Both the position numbers and the translations under genes were made by a program. The notes under the pieces were generated by a model. The model saw nothing but the letters and a program-made list of their open reading frames with translations, made no database searches and was not told the origin of the DNA. A DNA stretch of 64,000 nucleotides, from NCBI RefSeq assembly GCF_008370495.1, contig NZ_VTUX01000009.1, positions 186,376 through 250,375 on the forward strand, given 5' to 3'. This document shows, one piece after another, positions 8,137 through 17,384 of the stretch. How positions within the stretch are numbered: position 1 is the stretch's first letter; each line of letters starts with the position of its first letter. The stretch comes from Pseudohalioglobus sediminis. Lineage in GTDB: Bacteria > Pseudomonadota > Gammaproteobacteria > Pseudomonadales > Halieaceae.

Positions 8137-9441
8137 TCAGGTTGCCGGGATGGTCAGTTTCTGGCCCACGCGGATAGTGGAGCTGCTCAGGTTATTGGTG
8201 CTCTTGAGTACCGACAGCGACACATTAAAGCGCTGGGCGATACCCGACAGTGTGTCGCCGCTGGCGATGGTGTACTCGGTGCCGCCCTGGGACTTGCGCC
8301 AGGCCACCAGTGTGCCTGAGGGCGGGTGGGCCATCAGGTAGTTCTTGATGCCGGCGTGGATGGCGCGCGCGACCCGTTGCTGGTGGCTGCGCGTGGAGAG
8401 TTTCCTGGCCTCGGTGGGGTTGGAGATAAACCCGGTTTCGACAAGTATCGAGGGAATATCCGGTGACTTCAGCACCGCAAACCCGGCCTGCTCGACGTTG
8501 CGCTTGTGCAAGCGGGTGACGTTGTTCATGTTGCGCAGCACCTCCGCACCGACCTGCAGGCTGGCGTCCAGGGTGGAGGTCATGGACAGGTCTGCGAGCA
8601 CACCGGCGAGCACGTCGTCCTTGTCCGACAGGCGCACCCCGCCGACCAGGTCCGCGGCGTTCTCGCGCTGGGCCAGGTAGCGGGCGGCGGTACTGGTGGC
8701 GCCGCTGGTGGACAGCGCGTAAACGGAGGCGCCATTCGCCTCCCGGCGCTTGAAGGCATCCGCGTGGATGGAAACAAACAGGTCCGCCTGGCGTTTGCGG
8801 GCCAGGTCGCGGCGGCCCTTCAGGCTGATGTAATAATCGCCGGTGCGGATCAGCGTGGGGGAAAAACCGGTGTCGGCCTTGAACAGGGCATAGACATCGC
8901 GGGCGATGGCCATCACCACGTCTTTTTCCCGGCTTTTGCCGGGGCCCAGGGCCCCGGGGTCCTCGCCACCGTGCCCGGCGTCGATGGCGATAACGATATC
9001 GCGCTTGCTGTTCTGGCTGGCGGTTTTCCTGACCGCCGGCTGGGCGCTCGCCGCCTGCTGGTCGTAGAGATCCAGCACCAGGCGATCGCCGGTTTTCTCG
9101 TTGGCCTTGAGAGTGAAACTGCGCGGGTCCACGGCGGCGCTGACGTCGAGCACGATACGCAGGTCATTGCCCTCGCGCACTGCGGAGCGCACCTGGCGGA
9201 TCGGCGTGTCTGCCAGCGGCAGATCGGACAGGTTGGATTTCAGGCGGGTGTTCTCCACATCGAGCACGATGCGGTCCGGGTTGTTGAGCATGAACAGCTT
9301 GTGATCCACCGGACCGGTGAGGTCGAATACCACGCGTGTGTGATCCGGCGCACGCCACAGGCGCACGTCATGCACTTCCGCCGCCTGCACGGTGACGGCC
9401 GTCAGCAAACCCAGGATCGCCCCGATCCACGCCCTGCCCAT
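8137..9441 (-). CDS. amiB: Periplasmic N-acetylmuramoyl-L-alanine amidase with AMIN and LysM domains
   Basis: The enzyme cleaves the amide bond between muramic acid and the stem peptide during cell separation. The 434 residues show a signal peptide (cut near AQA, about 21), an AMIN septal-targeting domain (25-125), a zinc Amidase_3 domain (about 150-370, with 'IDAGHGGEDPGALG', 'SIHADA' and 'VETGFISN') and one C-terminal LysM (about 388-433, 'YTIASGDTLSGIAQRFN'). This is the AmiB layout of pseudomonads and the gene is in its usual place between tsaE and mutL. AmiC lacks the LysM, which argues against it. Confidence 0.95.
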   Translation of the reverse strand: MGRAWIGAILGLLTAVTVQAAEVHDVRLWRAPDHTRVVFDLTGPVDHKLFMLNNPDRIVLDVENTRLKSNLSDLPLADTPIRQVRSAVREGNDLRIVLDVSAAVDPRSFTLKANEKTGDRLVLDLYDQQAASAQPAVRKTASQNSKRDIVIAIDAGHGGEDPGALGPGKSREKDVVMAIARDVYALFKADTGFSPTLIRTGDYYISLKGRRDLARKRQADLFVSIHADAFKRREANGASVYALSTSGATSTAARYLAQRENAADLVGGVRLSDKDDVLAGVLADLSMTSTLDASLQVGAEVLRNMNNVTRLHKRNVEQAGFAVLKSPDIPSILVETGFISNPTEARKLSTRSHQQRVARAIHAGIKNYLMAHPPSGTLVAWRKSQGGTEYTIASGDTLSGIAQRFNVSLSVLKSTNNLSSSTIRVGQKLTIPAT

Positions 9442-9485
9442 GTCACTCCCGCGTTAGTACGCTTTTTTGTTATGACGCCCCTGGC

Positions 9486-9959
9486 TCAGGTGCGCAACTG
9501 CAGGCACTTGATCACCGCGAACCCCTCCGCGGTATTGGCCTTAAGTTGCAGCGATCGCCCCGATCCTTTGCGCTCTATGTTAATCACTAAATCCGCCGGG
9601 GGCAAAACACCTTCTCCCCGCGCCGGCCACTCCACCAGGCAGATGGAATCTGTGGTGAAGTAATCGCGAATACCCATGAACTCCAGTTCCTCGGCATCGC
9701 CCAGTCGATATAGATCAAAATGGTACAGGTTTAGTTCCCCGAGTTCGTAGGGCTCTACCAGTGTATAGGTCGGGCTTTTTACCGCGCCGCGATGACCCAG
9801 GGCCTGCACAATGCCGCGGCTCAGGGTGGTTTTGCCCATGCCCAGATCGCCCTGCAGGTATAGCACCAGGCCCGGTTGCAGCGCCGCGGCCAGGCGCGCG
9901 CCGCAGGCCACCATCGCCTCCTCGCCGTCTGCCTCCAGCACCATTTCCGCGTCGTTCAT
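9486..9959 (-). CDS. tsaE: TsaE, ATPase for tRNA t6A modification
   Basis: TsaE works with TsaB and TsaD to make threonylcarbamoyl-A37 on ANN-decoding tRNAs. The 157 residues carry the P-loop GDLGMGKTTLSRG (about 37-49), the 'SPTYTLVEPYE' switch region and the family's 'YHFDLYRLGDAEELEFMGI' block. Length is standard. The start codon overlaps the stop of nnr by 4 nt (ATGA), so the two are translationally coupled; amiB follows after 44 bp. Confidence 0.97.
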   Translation of the reverse strand: MNDAEMVLEADGEEAMVACGARLAAALQPGLVLYLQGDLGMGKTTLSRGIVQALGHRGAVKSPTYTLVEPYELGELNLYHFDLYRLGDAEELEFMGIRDYFTTDSICLVEWPARGEGVLPPADLVINIERKGSGRSLQLKANTAEGFAVIKCLQLRT

Positions 9960-11434
9960 CCCAGTAACTCCCGCAATACCGGGGCCAAGTCGCTGGCGGC
10001 GAGGCCGCGCTGCCCCTCCTCGGCGGCAATATCAGCGGCGGCACCATGCAGGCATACACCCAGCGCCGCAGACTGCAGCGGGGCCATGCCCTGTGCCAGC
10101 AGTGAACCAATCACCCCGCTGAGCACGTCACCCATACCGCCGCTGGCCATGCCCGGGTTGCCGTAATCGCTGAGCAGCAGCGCGTCGTCGCCGGCGACCA
10201 GTGAGCCGTTGCCCTTGAGCACCACCACGGCGCCGAACTTGTCCTGCAGGGCGCGCGCGGCAGCGAAGCGATCCGCCTGTACCGCAGCCGTGCTGATGCC
10301 GAGCAGGCGTGCTGCCTCGCCCGGGTGCGGGGTGAGAATCATCCCCGGCCGCGGCTGTACCGCCTGCGCCGCCAGCAGGTTGAGCCCGTCCGCGTCGAGC
10401 ACCATGGGCTTGCCGCTAGCCACGGCTGCCTGCAACAGGTATTGCGCCCAGGGTGATTGCCCGAGCCCGGGGCCGACTACCAGCACGTCGGCCGCCTCGA
10501 GCAAAGGCTGTAGCTCCTCGCCCGACTCGACCCCGCGGGGCATCACTTCCGGGGTGCGCGCTACCAGCGCGGCCACATGCTCGGGTCGCGTTGCCACGCG
10601 CACCAGGCCAGCACCGCAGCGCAACGCCGCTTCTGCCGCCAGCGCCGCTGCCCCGGCCATGCCGTAGTCGCCACCGACTACCAGCACCGTGCCATACAGG
10701 CCCTTGTGCGCGGTGGCCGGGCGCGGGACCAGGTCATCGAGCAGGGCCTCCAGTTCCAGTCGATGGCAGTCGGCCGGGACCTGCCGGTAGATCTGCGCCG
10801 GCACCATCAGGTCGGCAAACTGCAGTTCCCCGGTGTAGTCCATGGCCTGGAGGGTGAACAATCCGCGCTTGAGGCCGATAAAGGTCACCGTGAGGTCGGC
10901 GCGCACTGCGTGCCCGAGCACGCGGCCGGTGTCGGCGCACAGGCCGGAGGGGATATCCATCGCCAGCACGGCGGTGCCGGCGGCATTGATCTCAGCGATG
11001 GCGGTAGCGTACTCGCCGCGCACATCGCCCCCCAGCCCGGTGCCGAGCAGGGCATCCACCACCACCCCGATGGGCAGCACGGCGCCCTCTGCAAAGGGCA
11101 GGATCTCAACACCGTTGGCCAGCGCCTGTTGCCGGGCCAGCAGGGCGTCGCCGGTAATTTTTTCCGCATCACCCACCTGCAGCACCGTGGTGCGGATGCC
11201 GCGCTTGTGGGCCATGTCGGCAACCAGGAAACCGTCGCCGCCGTTATTGCCGGTACCGCAAAGTACCTGCACGCACTCCGGTTGCGGCCAGGTACTTATC
11301 AGGCAATCGAAAGCCGCGCGCGCGGCGCGTGACATCAGGGTAATGCCCGGCACCTTGTGGGTGTCGATGGCGCAGCGATCCAGCGCGCGGGTCTGCTCTG
11401 CGGTGTACAATGTTTCGAATCTGGTTAAATCCAT
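9956..11434 (-). CDS. nnr: Bifunctional NAD(P)HX epimerase/dehydratase
   Basis: The protein repairs hydrated NADH and NADPH: the N-terminal YjeF_N half (about 1-215, 'GTGNNGGDGFLVA') epimerises, and the C-terminal YjeF_C half (about 220-492, 'LTPHPGEAARLLG', 'GNPGMASGGMGDVLSG') dehydrates with ATP or ADP. The 492-residue length from the ATG at 11434 is typical, and GGAGAGG stands 6-7 nt upstream; the open frame continues upstream but without family similarity. It diverges from queG, with only 35 bp between the start codons. Confidence 0.95.
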   Translation of the reverse strand: MDLTRFETLYTAEQTRALDRCAIDTHKVPGITLMSRAARAAFDCLISTWPQPECVQVLCGTGNNGGDGFLVADMAHKRGIRTTVLQVGDAEKITGDALLARQQALANGVEILPFAEGAVLPIGVVVDALLGTGLGGDVRGEYATAIAEINAAGTAVLAMDIPSGLCADTGRVLGHAVRADLTVTFIGLKRGLFTLQAMDYTGELQFADLMVPAQIYRQVPADCHRLELEALLDDLVPRPATAHKGLYGTVLVVGGDYGMAGAAALAAEAALRCGAGLVRVATRPEHVAALVARTPEVMPRGVESGEELQPLLEAADVLVVGPGLGQSPWAQYLLQAAVASGKPMVLDADGLNLLAAQAVQPRPGMILTPHPGEAARLLGISTAAVQADRFAAARALQDKFGAVVVLKGNGSLVAGDDALLLSDYGNPGMASGGMGDVLSGVIGSLLAQGMAPLQSAALGVCLHGAAADIAAEEGQRGLAASDLAPVLRELLG

Positions 11435-11469
11435 TTTATCCTCTCCGTCACAACGGGAATTATACGCCG

Positions 11470-12546
11470 ATGTCATCACAAGATGACCCTCAAATTCCGC
11501 TGCTGGAACGACAGGCACTGTGGCGTGATGTCGAGCGCTGGGCAGGCGAGCTTGGTTTCCAGCAGGTGGGCGTGACCGACGTGGACCTGGGTGTGCACGA
11601 GGACTACCTGCAGCGCTGGCTGGACGCAGGCTACCACGGCAGCATGGATTACATGGCGCGCCACGGCAGCAAGCGCGCGCGGCCGGCGGAGCTGGTGCCG
11701 GAAACCTGCCGCGTGTTGTCACTGCGCATGAATTACCGGGTGGATGAGCGCGCCGAGGCAGTGCTGGCCGCAAAGGACAAGGCCTACATCTCGCGTTACA
11801 CGCTCGGCCGTGACTACCACAAGCTGATGCGCAAGCGCCTGGCGCAGCTGGCACAGCGCATTGAGGAACGTGCCGGCGGCGGCCGCTACCGGGCCTTTGT
11901 CGACAGCGCGCCGGTGCTGGAACGCGCCATTGCCGAACAGGCCGGACTGGGCTGGATCGCCAAGAACACCATGCTGATCAACCAGGACGCCGGTTCCTGG
12001 TTCTTTCTCGGCGAGATCTATACCGACCTGCCACTGCCGCCCACCGGGGCGCAAAAGAGCAAGCATTGCGGTACCTGCACTGCCTGCCTGGACATCTGCC
12101 CCACTGACGCCTTTGTCGGCCCGTTCCAGCTCGACGCACGGCGCTGCATTTCCTACCTCACCATCGAACACCACGGCAGCATCGACCCGCAACTGCGCCC
12201 GCTGATGGGCAACCGCGTGTTCGGCTGTGATGACTGCCAGCTGGTGTGCCCGTGGAACAAGTTCGCCCAGCCCAGCGACGAGGCCGACTTCCAACCGCGC
12301 CACGGGCTCGATGACAGCGCGCTGGCGGATCTGTTCATGTGGGATGAGGCGACCTTCCTCGCCCGCACTGAAGGCTCGGCTATTCGCCGTATCGGCTTCG
12401 AGCGCTGGTTGCGCAACCTGGCCGTGGGCCTGGGCAATGGCCCCGCCTCGGCGGCGGCCATCAGTGCCCTGCGCAGCCGCCTGGACTACCCATCGGAGCT
12501 GGTACGCGAACACGTGCAGTGGGCACTGGATCGGCTGCTGGCCTGA
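11470..12546 (+). CDS. queG: Epoxyqueuosine reductase QueG
   Basis: QueG is the cobalamin and iron-sulfur enzyme for the last step of queuosine synthesis on tRNA. The 358-residue protein has the DUF1730 N-terminal domain, 'GWIAKNTMLINQDAGSWFF' at about 170-190, and two 4Fe-4S cluster motifs, CGTCTACLDICP near 200 and CDDCQLVCPW near 255. The C-terminal HEAT-like end is complete. I use the ATG at 11470; an earlier in-frame start would overlap nnr. It is the only plus-strand gene of this block and shares a 35-bp promoter region with nnr. Confidence 0.96.
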   Translation: MSSQDDPQIPLLERQALWRDVERWAGELGFQQVGVTDVDLGVHEDYLQRWLDAGYHGSMDYMARHGSKRARPAELVPETCRVLSLRMNYRVDERAEAVLAAKDKAYISRYTLGRDYHKLMRKRLAQLAQRIEERAGGGRYRAFVDSAPVLERAIAEQAGLGWIAKNTMLINQDAGSWFFLGEIYTDLPLPPTGAQKSKHCGTCTACLDICPTDAFVGPFQLDARRCISYLTIEHHGSIDPQLRPLMGNRVFGCDDCQLVCPWNKFAQPSDEADFQPRHGLDDSALADLFMWDEATFLARTEGSAIRRIGFERWLRNLAVGLGNGPASAAAISALRSRLDYPSELVREHVQWALDRLLA

Positions 12547-12570
12547 TAGCAATAGGGGCCTTGCGGCCTT

Positions 12571-12639
12571 TCGCGGCTGTGTCCGCTCCTACAAGTTCAC
12601 GCGACAAGCCCACCTCCGTGGGAGCGGCCACAGCCGCGA
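12571..12639. repeat. REP pair (copy D) between queG and orn
   Basis: Units 12571-12592 and 12618-12639 between the convergent ends of queG and orn. The hairpins stand where both transcripts end. Confidence 0.8.
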
Positions 12640-12667
12640 GCCCTCTACACGATGCACTCCCACGCGG

Positions 12668-13231
12668 CTATGGGTGCTTGGGTTCGGGGTGCAACTGCAG
12701 GAAATGCTCGCGGTAGTAGCGCATTTCCGCGATCGACTCGCGGATGTCATCCAGCGCCAGGTGGGTGCCGGTCTTGGTAAATCCGGCTTCCAGTTCCGGG
12801 CGCCAGCGCTGCATGAGAATCTTGAGCGTGCTGACATCCAGGTTGCGGTAATGGAAAAACGCCTCCAGCGCAGGCATGTGCCTGGCCATGAAACGACGAT
12901 CCTGGCAAATGGTGTTGCCACACATTGGCGAGGCCCCGGCAGGGACCCACTGCTCGAGAAAGGCGATGGTTTCGGCGCTGGCGCGCTGTTCGTCGTAATC
13001 GCTGGCGCGGACCCGGTCCACCAGCCCGGAGCGGGTATGATGCGTGGTGTTCCACTCATCCATGGCGCTCAAAGTGGCGTCGCCCTGGTGGATGGCCAGC
13101 ACCGGCCCCTCCGCCAGGGTTTGCAGATCCGTGTCGGTGACAATGGTGGCGATCTCGATCACCACATCCTGCTCCGGGTCCAGACCGGTCATCTCCATAT
13201 CCACCCAGATCAGGTTGGTGGGGCTCTGCAT
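12668..13231 (-). CDS. orn: Oligoribonuclease
   Basis: Orn degrades 2-5 nt RNAs (and linear di-GMP) to mononucleotides. The 187 residues from the ATG at 13231 contain the DEDDh residues: D and E in '[12 protein letters not shown]' (about 9-20), the middle D in '[12 protein letters not shown]', and '[10 protein letters not shown]' near the end. Length is normal. The gene diverges from rsgA with 83 bp between starts, as in other gammaproteobacteria. Confidence 0.97.
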   Translation of the reverse strand: MQSPTNLIWVDMEMTGLDPEQDVVIEIATIVTDTDLQTLAEGPVLAIHQGDATLSAMDEWNTTHHTRSGLVDRVRASDYDEQRASAETIAFLEQWVPAGASPMCGNTICQDRRFMARHMPALEAFFHYRNLDVSTLKILMQRWRPELEAGFTKTGTHLALDDIRESIAEMRYYREHFLQLHPEPKHP

Positions 13232-13314
13232 CGCTATCGACCTCAACTCAAGACTTGGCCCGCAGTGTAACAAATTGCCTCGACAGGCCCGAGGGCTGCC
13301 CCAATAATGCACCC

Positions 13315-14331
13315 ATGTCGAAACGCAAGCTCAGCCGCCAGCAGACCTGGCGAGTGGAAAAGATCCAGGAGGAACGCGCCCGGCGCGCCGCCCGGCGGGA
13401 TACCGCCGCGGAGGAAGCGCTCAGCGGCGGCGAACTGGGGCCGGAACAGGAGGGCCTGGTGATTGCCCACTATGGCACCCAGGTGGCGATCGAGTCCGCG
13501 CCCGGGGTCAGCCAGCGCTGTCATATCCGCGCCAACATCGACGGCCTGGTCACCGGCGATCGCGTGGTGTGGTGCGAGGGCGAACCCACCGGCGTGGTGG
13601 TGGCGCAACTGGAGCGCAATAGCGTGCTGTGCCGACCCGATCCCTACGGTAAACTGAAAGCAGTGGCGGCCAACATAGACCAGATCATGGTCGTGATCGC
13701 GCCCTACCCGGAGCCGCATGCCAACCTGGTAGACCGCTACCTGGTGGCTGCCGAGGTGGTCGGCATCGAACCAGTGATCGTGATCAACAAGCAGGACTTG
13801 CTGGCGCAGGATCCCGCCCTGCGTGAGCAGATGGCAGCGCTGACCGCAGTCTACCCCGGGTTGGGCTACAAGGTGCTGTATACCGCCAACAACGAGGCCG
13901 GCCTTGCCGGGTTGCAGGAAGCACTGCGCGAGCGTACCAGCGTGTTCGTTGGCCAGTCCGGGGTGGGGAAGTCATCGCTGGTCAACGCCCTGCTGCCGGA
14001 AGCGGCGCTGCGCGTGGGCGCCTTATCCGAGAATCGCCAGAAAGGCACCCATACCACCACCACGGCGCAGCTGTTTCATCTCGACTGCGGCGGCAGCCTG
14101 ATCGATTCACCGGGTATCCGGGAATTCGGTCTCTGGCATATGAGCAAGCAGGAAGTCGAACAGGGCTTTCGCGAGTTCCGCCCCTGTCTCGGCCTGTGCA
14201 AGTTCCGCGATTGCCGGCACGAACAGGAACCGGGCTGCGCGATTCTCGACGCAGTCGAAGAGGGCAGGATCACCGCATCCCGTCTGGACAGCTACCGCCA
14301 CATCGTGTCCACGCTCGAGGCCTCGGGCTGA
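13315..14331 (+). CDS. rsgA: Ribosome small-subunit GTPase RsgA
   Basis: RsgA is a circularly permuted GTPase that checks late 30S maturation. Of 338 residues, the basic N-terminal tail ([13 protein letters not shown]) and OB domain (to about 110) precede the permuted G domain: G4 NKQD comes before G1 [10 protein letters not shown] and G3 DSPG. The C-terminal zinc-binding segment has the C-H-C pattern in '[14 protein letters not shown]'. The start at 13315 matches family length. Its TGA stop overlaps the first base region of a REP unit, so the coding end and the REP array are fused. Confidence 0.96.
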   Translation: MSKRKLSRQQTWRVEKIQEERARRAARRDTAAEEALSGGELGPEQEGLVIAHYGTQVAIESAPGVSQRCHIRANIDGLVTGDRVVWCEGEPTGVVVAQLERNSVLCRPDPYGKLKAVAANIDQIMVVIAPYPEPHANLVDRYLVAAEVVGIEPVIVINKQDLLAQDPALREQMAALTAVYPGLGYKVLYTANNEAGLAGLQEALRERTSVFVGQSGVGKSSLVNALLPEAALRVGALSENRQKGTHTTTTAQLFHLDCGGSLIDSPGIREFGLWHMSKQEVEQGFREFRPCLGLCKFRDCRHEQEPGCAILDAVEEGRITASRLDSYRHIVSTLEASG

Positions 14332-14402
14332 TCGCGGCTGTGGCCGCTCCTGCGGGGACGTTTGGCGCGATGCATATTTTGTAGGAGCGGCTATAGCCGC
14401 GA
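14332..14402. repeat. REP pair (copy E), start of the rsgA-side array
   Basis: Units 14332-14353 and 14381-14402. This is the first of three tandem 115-116 bp modules (E, F, G), each made of an inverted REP pair plus a shared spacer beginning 'ggatRgtttccgccctggc'. Confidence 0.85.
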
Positions 14403-14447
14403 GGATAGTTTCCGCCCTGGCAACATTGTACGCATTCGCGGGATTGA

Positions 14448-14518
14448 TCGCGGCTGTGGCCGCTCCTACGGGGGAGTTTGGCGTAATACATATGTTGTAG
14501 GAGCGGCTACAGCCGCGA
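14448..14518. repeat. REP pair (copy F)
   Basis: Units 14448-14469 and 14497-14518, the second module of the array. It is near-identical to copies E and G in both REP units and intervening DNA. Confidence 0.85.
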
Positions 14519-14562
14519 GGATGGTTTCCGCCCTGGCAACATCGCACGCGTTCGCGGGATTG

Positions 14563-14634
14563 ATCGCGGCTGTGGCCGCTCCTGCGGGGGAGTTTGGCGT
14601 AATACATATCTTGTGGGAGCGGCTACAGCCGCGA
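14563..14634. repeat. REP pair (copy G)
   Basis: Units 14563-14584 and 14613-14634, the third module, ending about 60 bp before the 3' end of the RAYT gene. Confidence 0.85.
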
Positions 14635-14694
14635 CAATCGTTTCCCGCTCAACAGCAAGTCCACCTGTTTTCTAGCAAGCCACCGCAGCGAACC

Positions 14695-15165
14695 TTAGAG
14701 CCACTGCGCATCCCAGAGTGGGTAGTCGCCCACTCGTTCTACCAGACCCGCACGCAGGGGATTGGCGATGACATAGCGCGCACAGTTGAGGATGTGTTCC
14801 TCCCGGCGCAGGGCGTGATCGTGGAAGCCCCGTTGCCATACTGGCGTCTGCGTGCCCAAACGCTGCTGAACGGCATGGGAGGATCGCGACTTCACATGGC
14901 GGATCACGGCAGAAAGGTCAGGCCCGGCCTGCAACTGCATAAGCCAGTGCAGGTGATCCGGCATCACCACAAAGGCCAGCGTGCGCGCAGCCCCATGCGC
15001 GTCACGCAGGCTGTGCACCACGCAACGCCCCAATACCAGGTCGCTGAAAATGGGTTGACGACCATAAGTCGCCGTGGTGATGAGATAGATCTGCCCCGGG
15101 CGAGAAACCCGCCCGCGTCGGAGTCGATGAGTATTGTGTTTCTGTCCCGGCATACCCTTGGACAA
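14695..15165 (-). CDS. REP-associated tyrosine transposase (RAYT)
   Basis: A 156-residue Y1-type HUH nuclease of the IS200/IS605 superfamily, the single-copy kind that mobilises or processes REP hairpins. The metal-binding HLH is at 71-73 (MPDHLHWL), and the catalytic tyrosine is probably Y131 in 'YVIANPLRAGLVERVG', the RAYT signature. The start region 'RPGQIYLITTATYGRQPIF' is also typical. REP modules with the same spacer DNA lie on both sides (14332-14634 and 15242-15379). It stands between rsgA and psd, which are neighbours in many gammaproteobacteria, and appears intact. Confidence 0.93.
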   Translation of the reverse strand: MSKGMPGQKHNTHRLRRGRVSRPGQIYLITTATYGRQPIFSDLVLGRCVVHSLRDAHGAARTLAFVVMPDHLHWLMQLQAGPDLSAVIRHVKSRSSHAVQQRLGTQTPVWQRGFHDHALRREEHILNCARYVIANPLRAGLVERVGDYPLWDAQWL

Positions 15166-15241
15166 TGAAAAGGATAGACCACAAGCTTAGGCGCCTGGCC
15201 AATGAAGCACCACGATCAATTGTGCGCATTCTCGGGATTCA

Positions 15242-15312
15242 TCGCGGCTGTAGCCGCTCATACGGGGATACGTGGCGTGATGCATATCTTGTAGGAGCGG
15301 CTACAGCCGCGT
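15242..15312. repeat. REP pair (copy H), upstream of the RAYT gene
   Basis: Units 15242-15263 (one mismatch in the tail, CTCATAC) and 15291-15312. The DNA after it, 'tggtttccgccctggcaacatcgc', is the same spacer as in copies E-G, so the RAYT gene interrupts one array. Confidence 0.8.
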
Positions 15313-15357
15313 GGATGGTTTCCGCCCTGGCAACATCGCTCGCATGCGCGGGATTAA

Positions 15358-15379
15358 TCGCGGCTATAGCCGCTCCTAC
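15358..15379. repeat. Single REP unit (copy I) next to the psd stop
   Basis: One unpaired unit, TCGCGGCTATAGCCGCTCCTAC, 10 bp from the psd stop codon. Its partner is missing, which marks the outer boundary of the array. Confidence 0.75.
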
Positions 15380-15389
15380 GAGGGAGGTG

Positions 15390-16259
15390 TTACGAAATAG
15401 CGGTGGTTGCGTTCGGTCGCCGCGCCAGCGCTTCGCCGAGGCGTGTGGGCGCGCCTGCCAGGTAGCGTTCATCCCACTCAACGCCACCCTCGGGGAACAG
15501 CAGGATAACGGTGGAGCCCAGCTTGAAGCGCCCCATCTCCTCGCCCTTGGCTAACTCAACCGCATCGGGAAGACGCTGGTAGTCGAGGCGCGTGGGTGCG
15601 CTCGGCGGCGGGGCCACCTGCCCGCCCCACACGGTCTCGATGCCGGCGACCACCATGGCGCCCACCAGGATCAGCGCCATCGGCCCCGCCGCGGTATCGA
15701 AGTAACACACCAGGCGTTCGTTGCGCGCGAACAGGCGGTCAACATTCTGCGCGGTAACCGTATTCACGGAATACAGGTCGCCCGGGATATAGGTGGTGCC
15801 CAGCAGGCGCCCTGCTACGGGCATATGTACCCGGTGATAATCGCGCGGTGACAGGTAGATGGTGGCGAATTTTCCACCCGCGAAGCGTTCGGCCCATTCG
15901 GGGTCGCCGCCCAGCAGTTCGACACAGCTGTAATCCTGGCCCTTGGCCTGGAAGATACGTCCGCCGACAATATCCCCCAATTGACTCACCGCGCCGTCCG
16001 CCGGGCAGACCACATCCGCCTCGGCAATAGGCCGTGCGCCCTCGCGCAGGGGGCGGGTAAAGAACGCGTTGAAATTGGCGTAGCGACGGTGATCAGTTTC
16101 CCTGGCCTCGCTCATGTCCACGTCGAAGTGCTTGATGAACCGCCCGATAACCCAGTTCTTCAAGGCCGCAGGATGCTCGAGCTCTGCCAGCCAGCCGGTA
16201 AGGCGGGACAGCAAATGCTGCGGCACAAGATGCTGAAAAAAGATGAATAATGTGTCCAT
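15390..16259 (-). CDS. psd: Phosphatidylserine decarboxylase proenzyme
   Basis: Psd makes phosphatidylethanolamine at the inner membrane and cleaves itself to form a pyruvoyl group. The 289-residue protein from the ATG at 16259 has the self-cleavage motif LGST (Ser 249, in 'FKLGSTVILLF'), the active-site region 'YLSPRDYHRVHMP' and 'TARNERL'-like 'FARNERLVCYF'. The N-terminal helix 'FIFFQHLVPQHLLSRL' is usual. The frame is open further upstream but without similarity. Its 5' end diverges from the gene at 16308. Confidence 0.97.
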   Translation of the reverse strand: MDTLFIFFQHLVPQHLLSRLTGWLAELEHPAALKNWVIGRFIKHFDVDMSEARETDHRRYANFNAFFTRPLREGARPIAEADVVCPADGAVSQLGDIVGGRIFQAKGQDYSCVELLGGDPEWAERFAGGKFATIYLSPRDYHRVHMPVAGRLLGTTYIPGDLYSVNTVTAQNVDRLFARNERLVCYFDTAAGPMALILVGAMVVAGIETVWGGQVAPPPSAPTRLDYQRLPDAVELAKGEEMGRFKLGSTVILLFPEGGVEWDERYLAGAPTRLGEALARRPNATTAIS

Positions 16260-16307
16260 GCGGCGTAGTGTAACGTCAATAAAGACAAAGGTAATCAGGG
16301 CGTTAAC

Positions 16308-17378
16308 GTGAACAATTGGCTTGCCATTTCCCTGCTGGTGGCTGCAACGACGATGGTGCCGCCCGCGTCGGCGCAGTCTGCATCCGGCGCGCCCGCCGAC
16401 GCCAGAGAGGAAGATGAGGTGCTCGGCTGGGAACCCGTGCTGCCTGAGGACAATGCGGAACGCATCGAAGAGGCCGAAGACGAGCTGGTGGAAGTGCCCT
16501 GGGCCGATGAGCCCGAGGACGTGCCGGTCAACTGGGTGGATACCAGCCACGCCATAGCCACCAACCAGGCACAGGCACTCAGCGAATGGCTGGACGCCTT
16601 CTTTGGCGACCCTGAATATGACGCCGAACAGGCTGAATCCCTGCTGCGCCTCGAGTTCGTCAACGAGTGGGACGAGGACGACGGCAACGACTTCAATGTG
16701 CGCCTGCGCGGCAAGGTGCAGCTGCCAAAGATTTCCCGTCGACTCAACCTGGTATTTGCCGGCGAAGATGGCGAACCTGAAACCGAGGAAGAGCGCCGCG
16801 AGGAAGACCGCATCGGCCTGCAGTACAAGGTTCGCGAGGGTGGTCGCTCGCGTTTCGATATGACGCTGAATTACTCTTCGGGCTCACTGCGCCCGGGCGT
16901 GCGCTACCGCAATGAAGGCCGTTACACCGAAGAGACCAGCTATCGCTTCATCCAGCGCCTGCAATGGGATAACGACGAAGAATTCTTTACCACCGCCAAT
17001 TACGACATCAACCATATGCTGGATGCAGACAGCATTCTGCGCTGGGCCAACCGGATACGCTGGGGCGAAGACACCAACGGCGTGGAGTGGCGCACCCGCC
17101 TGGCCCTGCGCGAACGCAAGTTGCCCGAGAGCAGGCGGCCCATTGCGATCTCCTATTTCGGCAGCATTAACGGCGAAACGCGCCCCGACTCACTGGTGAA
17201 GAATTACCGTTTAGGCGTGGTGTGGCGGCGACAGATTTACCGCGATTACCTGTTCGCAGAAATCGAGCCGGCCTACAACTACCGCCGCCGCACGCTGGAA
17301 GACGACCGTGAACCCGCCTGGAGCATCGTGCTGCGACTGGAAGTTGCGCTGCAGCGGGATTTGCGCAGGGTGCGATAG
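16308..17378 (+). CDS. Exported acidic protein of unknown function
   Basis: Not recognised. The 356 residues from a GTG start (AGGG upstream) begin with a signal peptide cut near 'ASAQS' (about 23). A very acidic stretch (about 30-80, many E and D) follows. The C-terminal two thirds alternates hydrophobic and charged residues with many aromatic ends ('RFDMTLNYSSG', 'FTTANYDINHML', 'YLFAEIEPAYNYRRR'), which suggests an outer-membrane beta-barrel, but it ends in Arg rather than the usual Phe. It diverges from psd (48 bp between starts), and a REP pair follows its stop. Confidence 0.7.
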   Translation: MNNWLAISLLVAATTMVPPASAQSASGAPADAREEDEVLGWEPVLPEDNAERIEEAEDELVEVPWADEPEDVPVNWVDTSHAIATNQAQALSEWLDAFFGDPEYDAEQAESLLRLEFVNEWDEDDGNDFNVRLRGKVQLPKISRRLNLVFAGEDGEPETEEERREEDRIGLQYKVREGGRSRFDMTLNYSSGSLRPGVRYRNEGRYTEETSYRFIQRLQWDNDEEFFTTANYDINHMLDADSILRWANRIRWGEDTNGVEWRTRLALRERKLPESRRPIAISYFGSINGETRPDSLVKNYRLGVVWRRQIYRDYLFAEIEPAYNYRRRTLEDDREPAWSIVLRLEVALQRDLRRVR

Positions 17379-17384
17379 GGTTTA

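Noticed and set aside
14332-14634. Regular repeats that could be read as a CRISPR array
   Set aside because: The units are inverted, the spacers are near-identical and a RAYT gene is adjacent; no cas gene is present.
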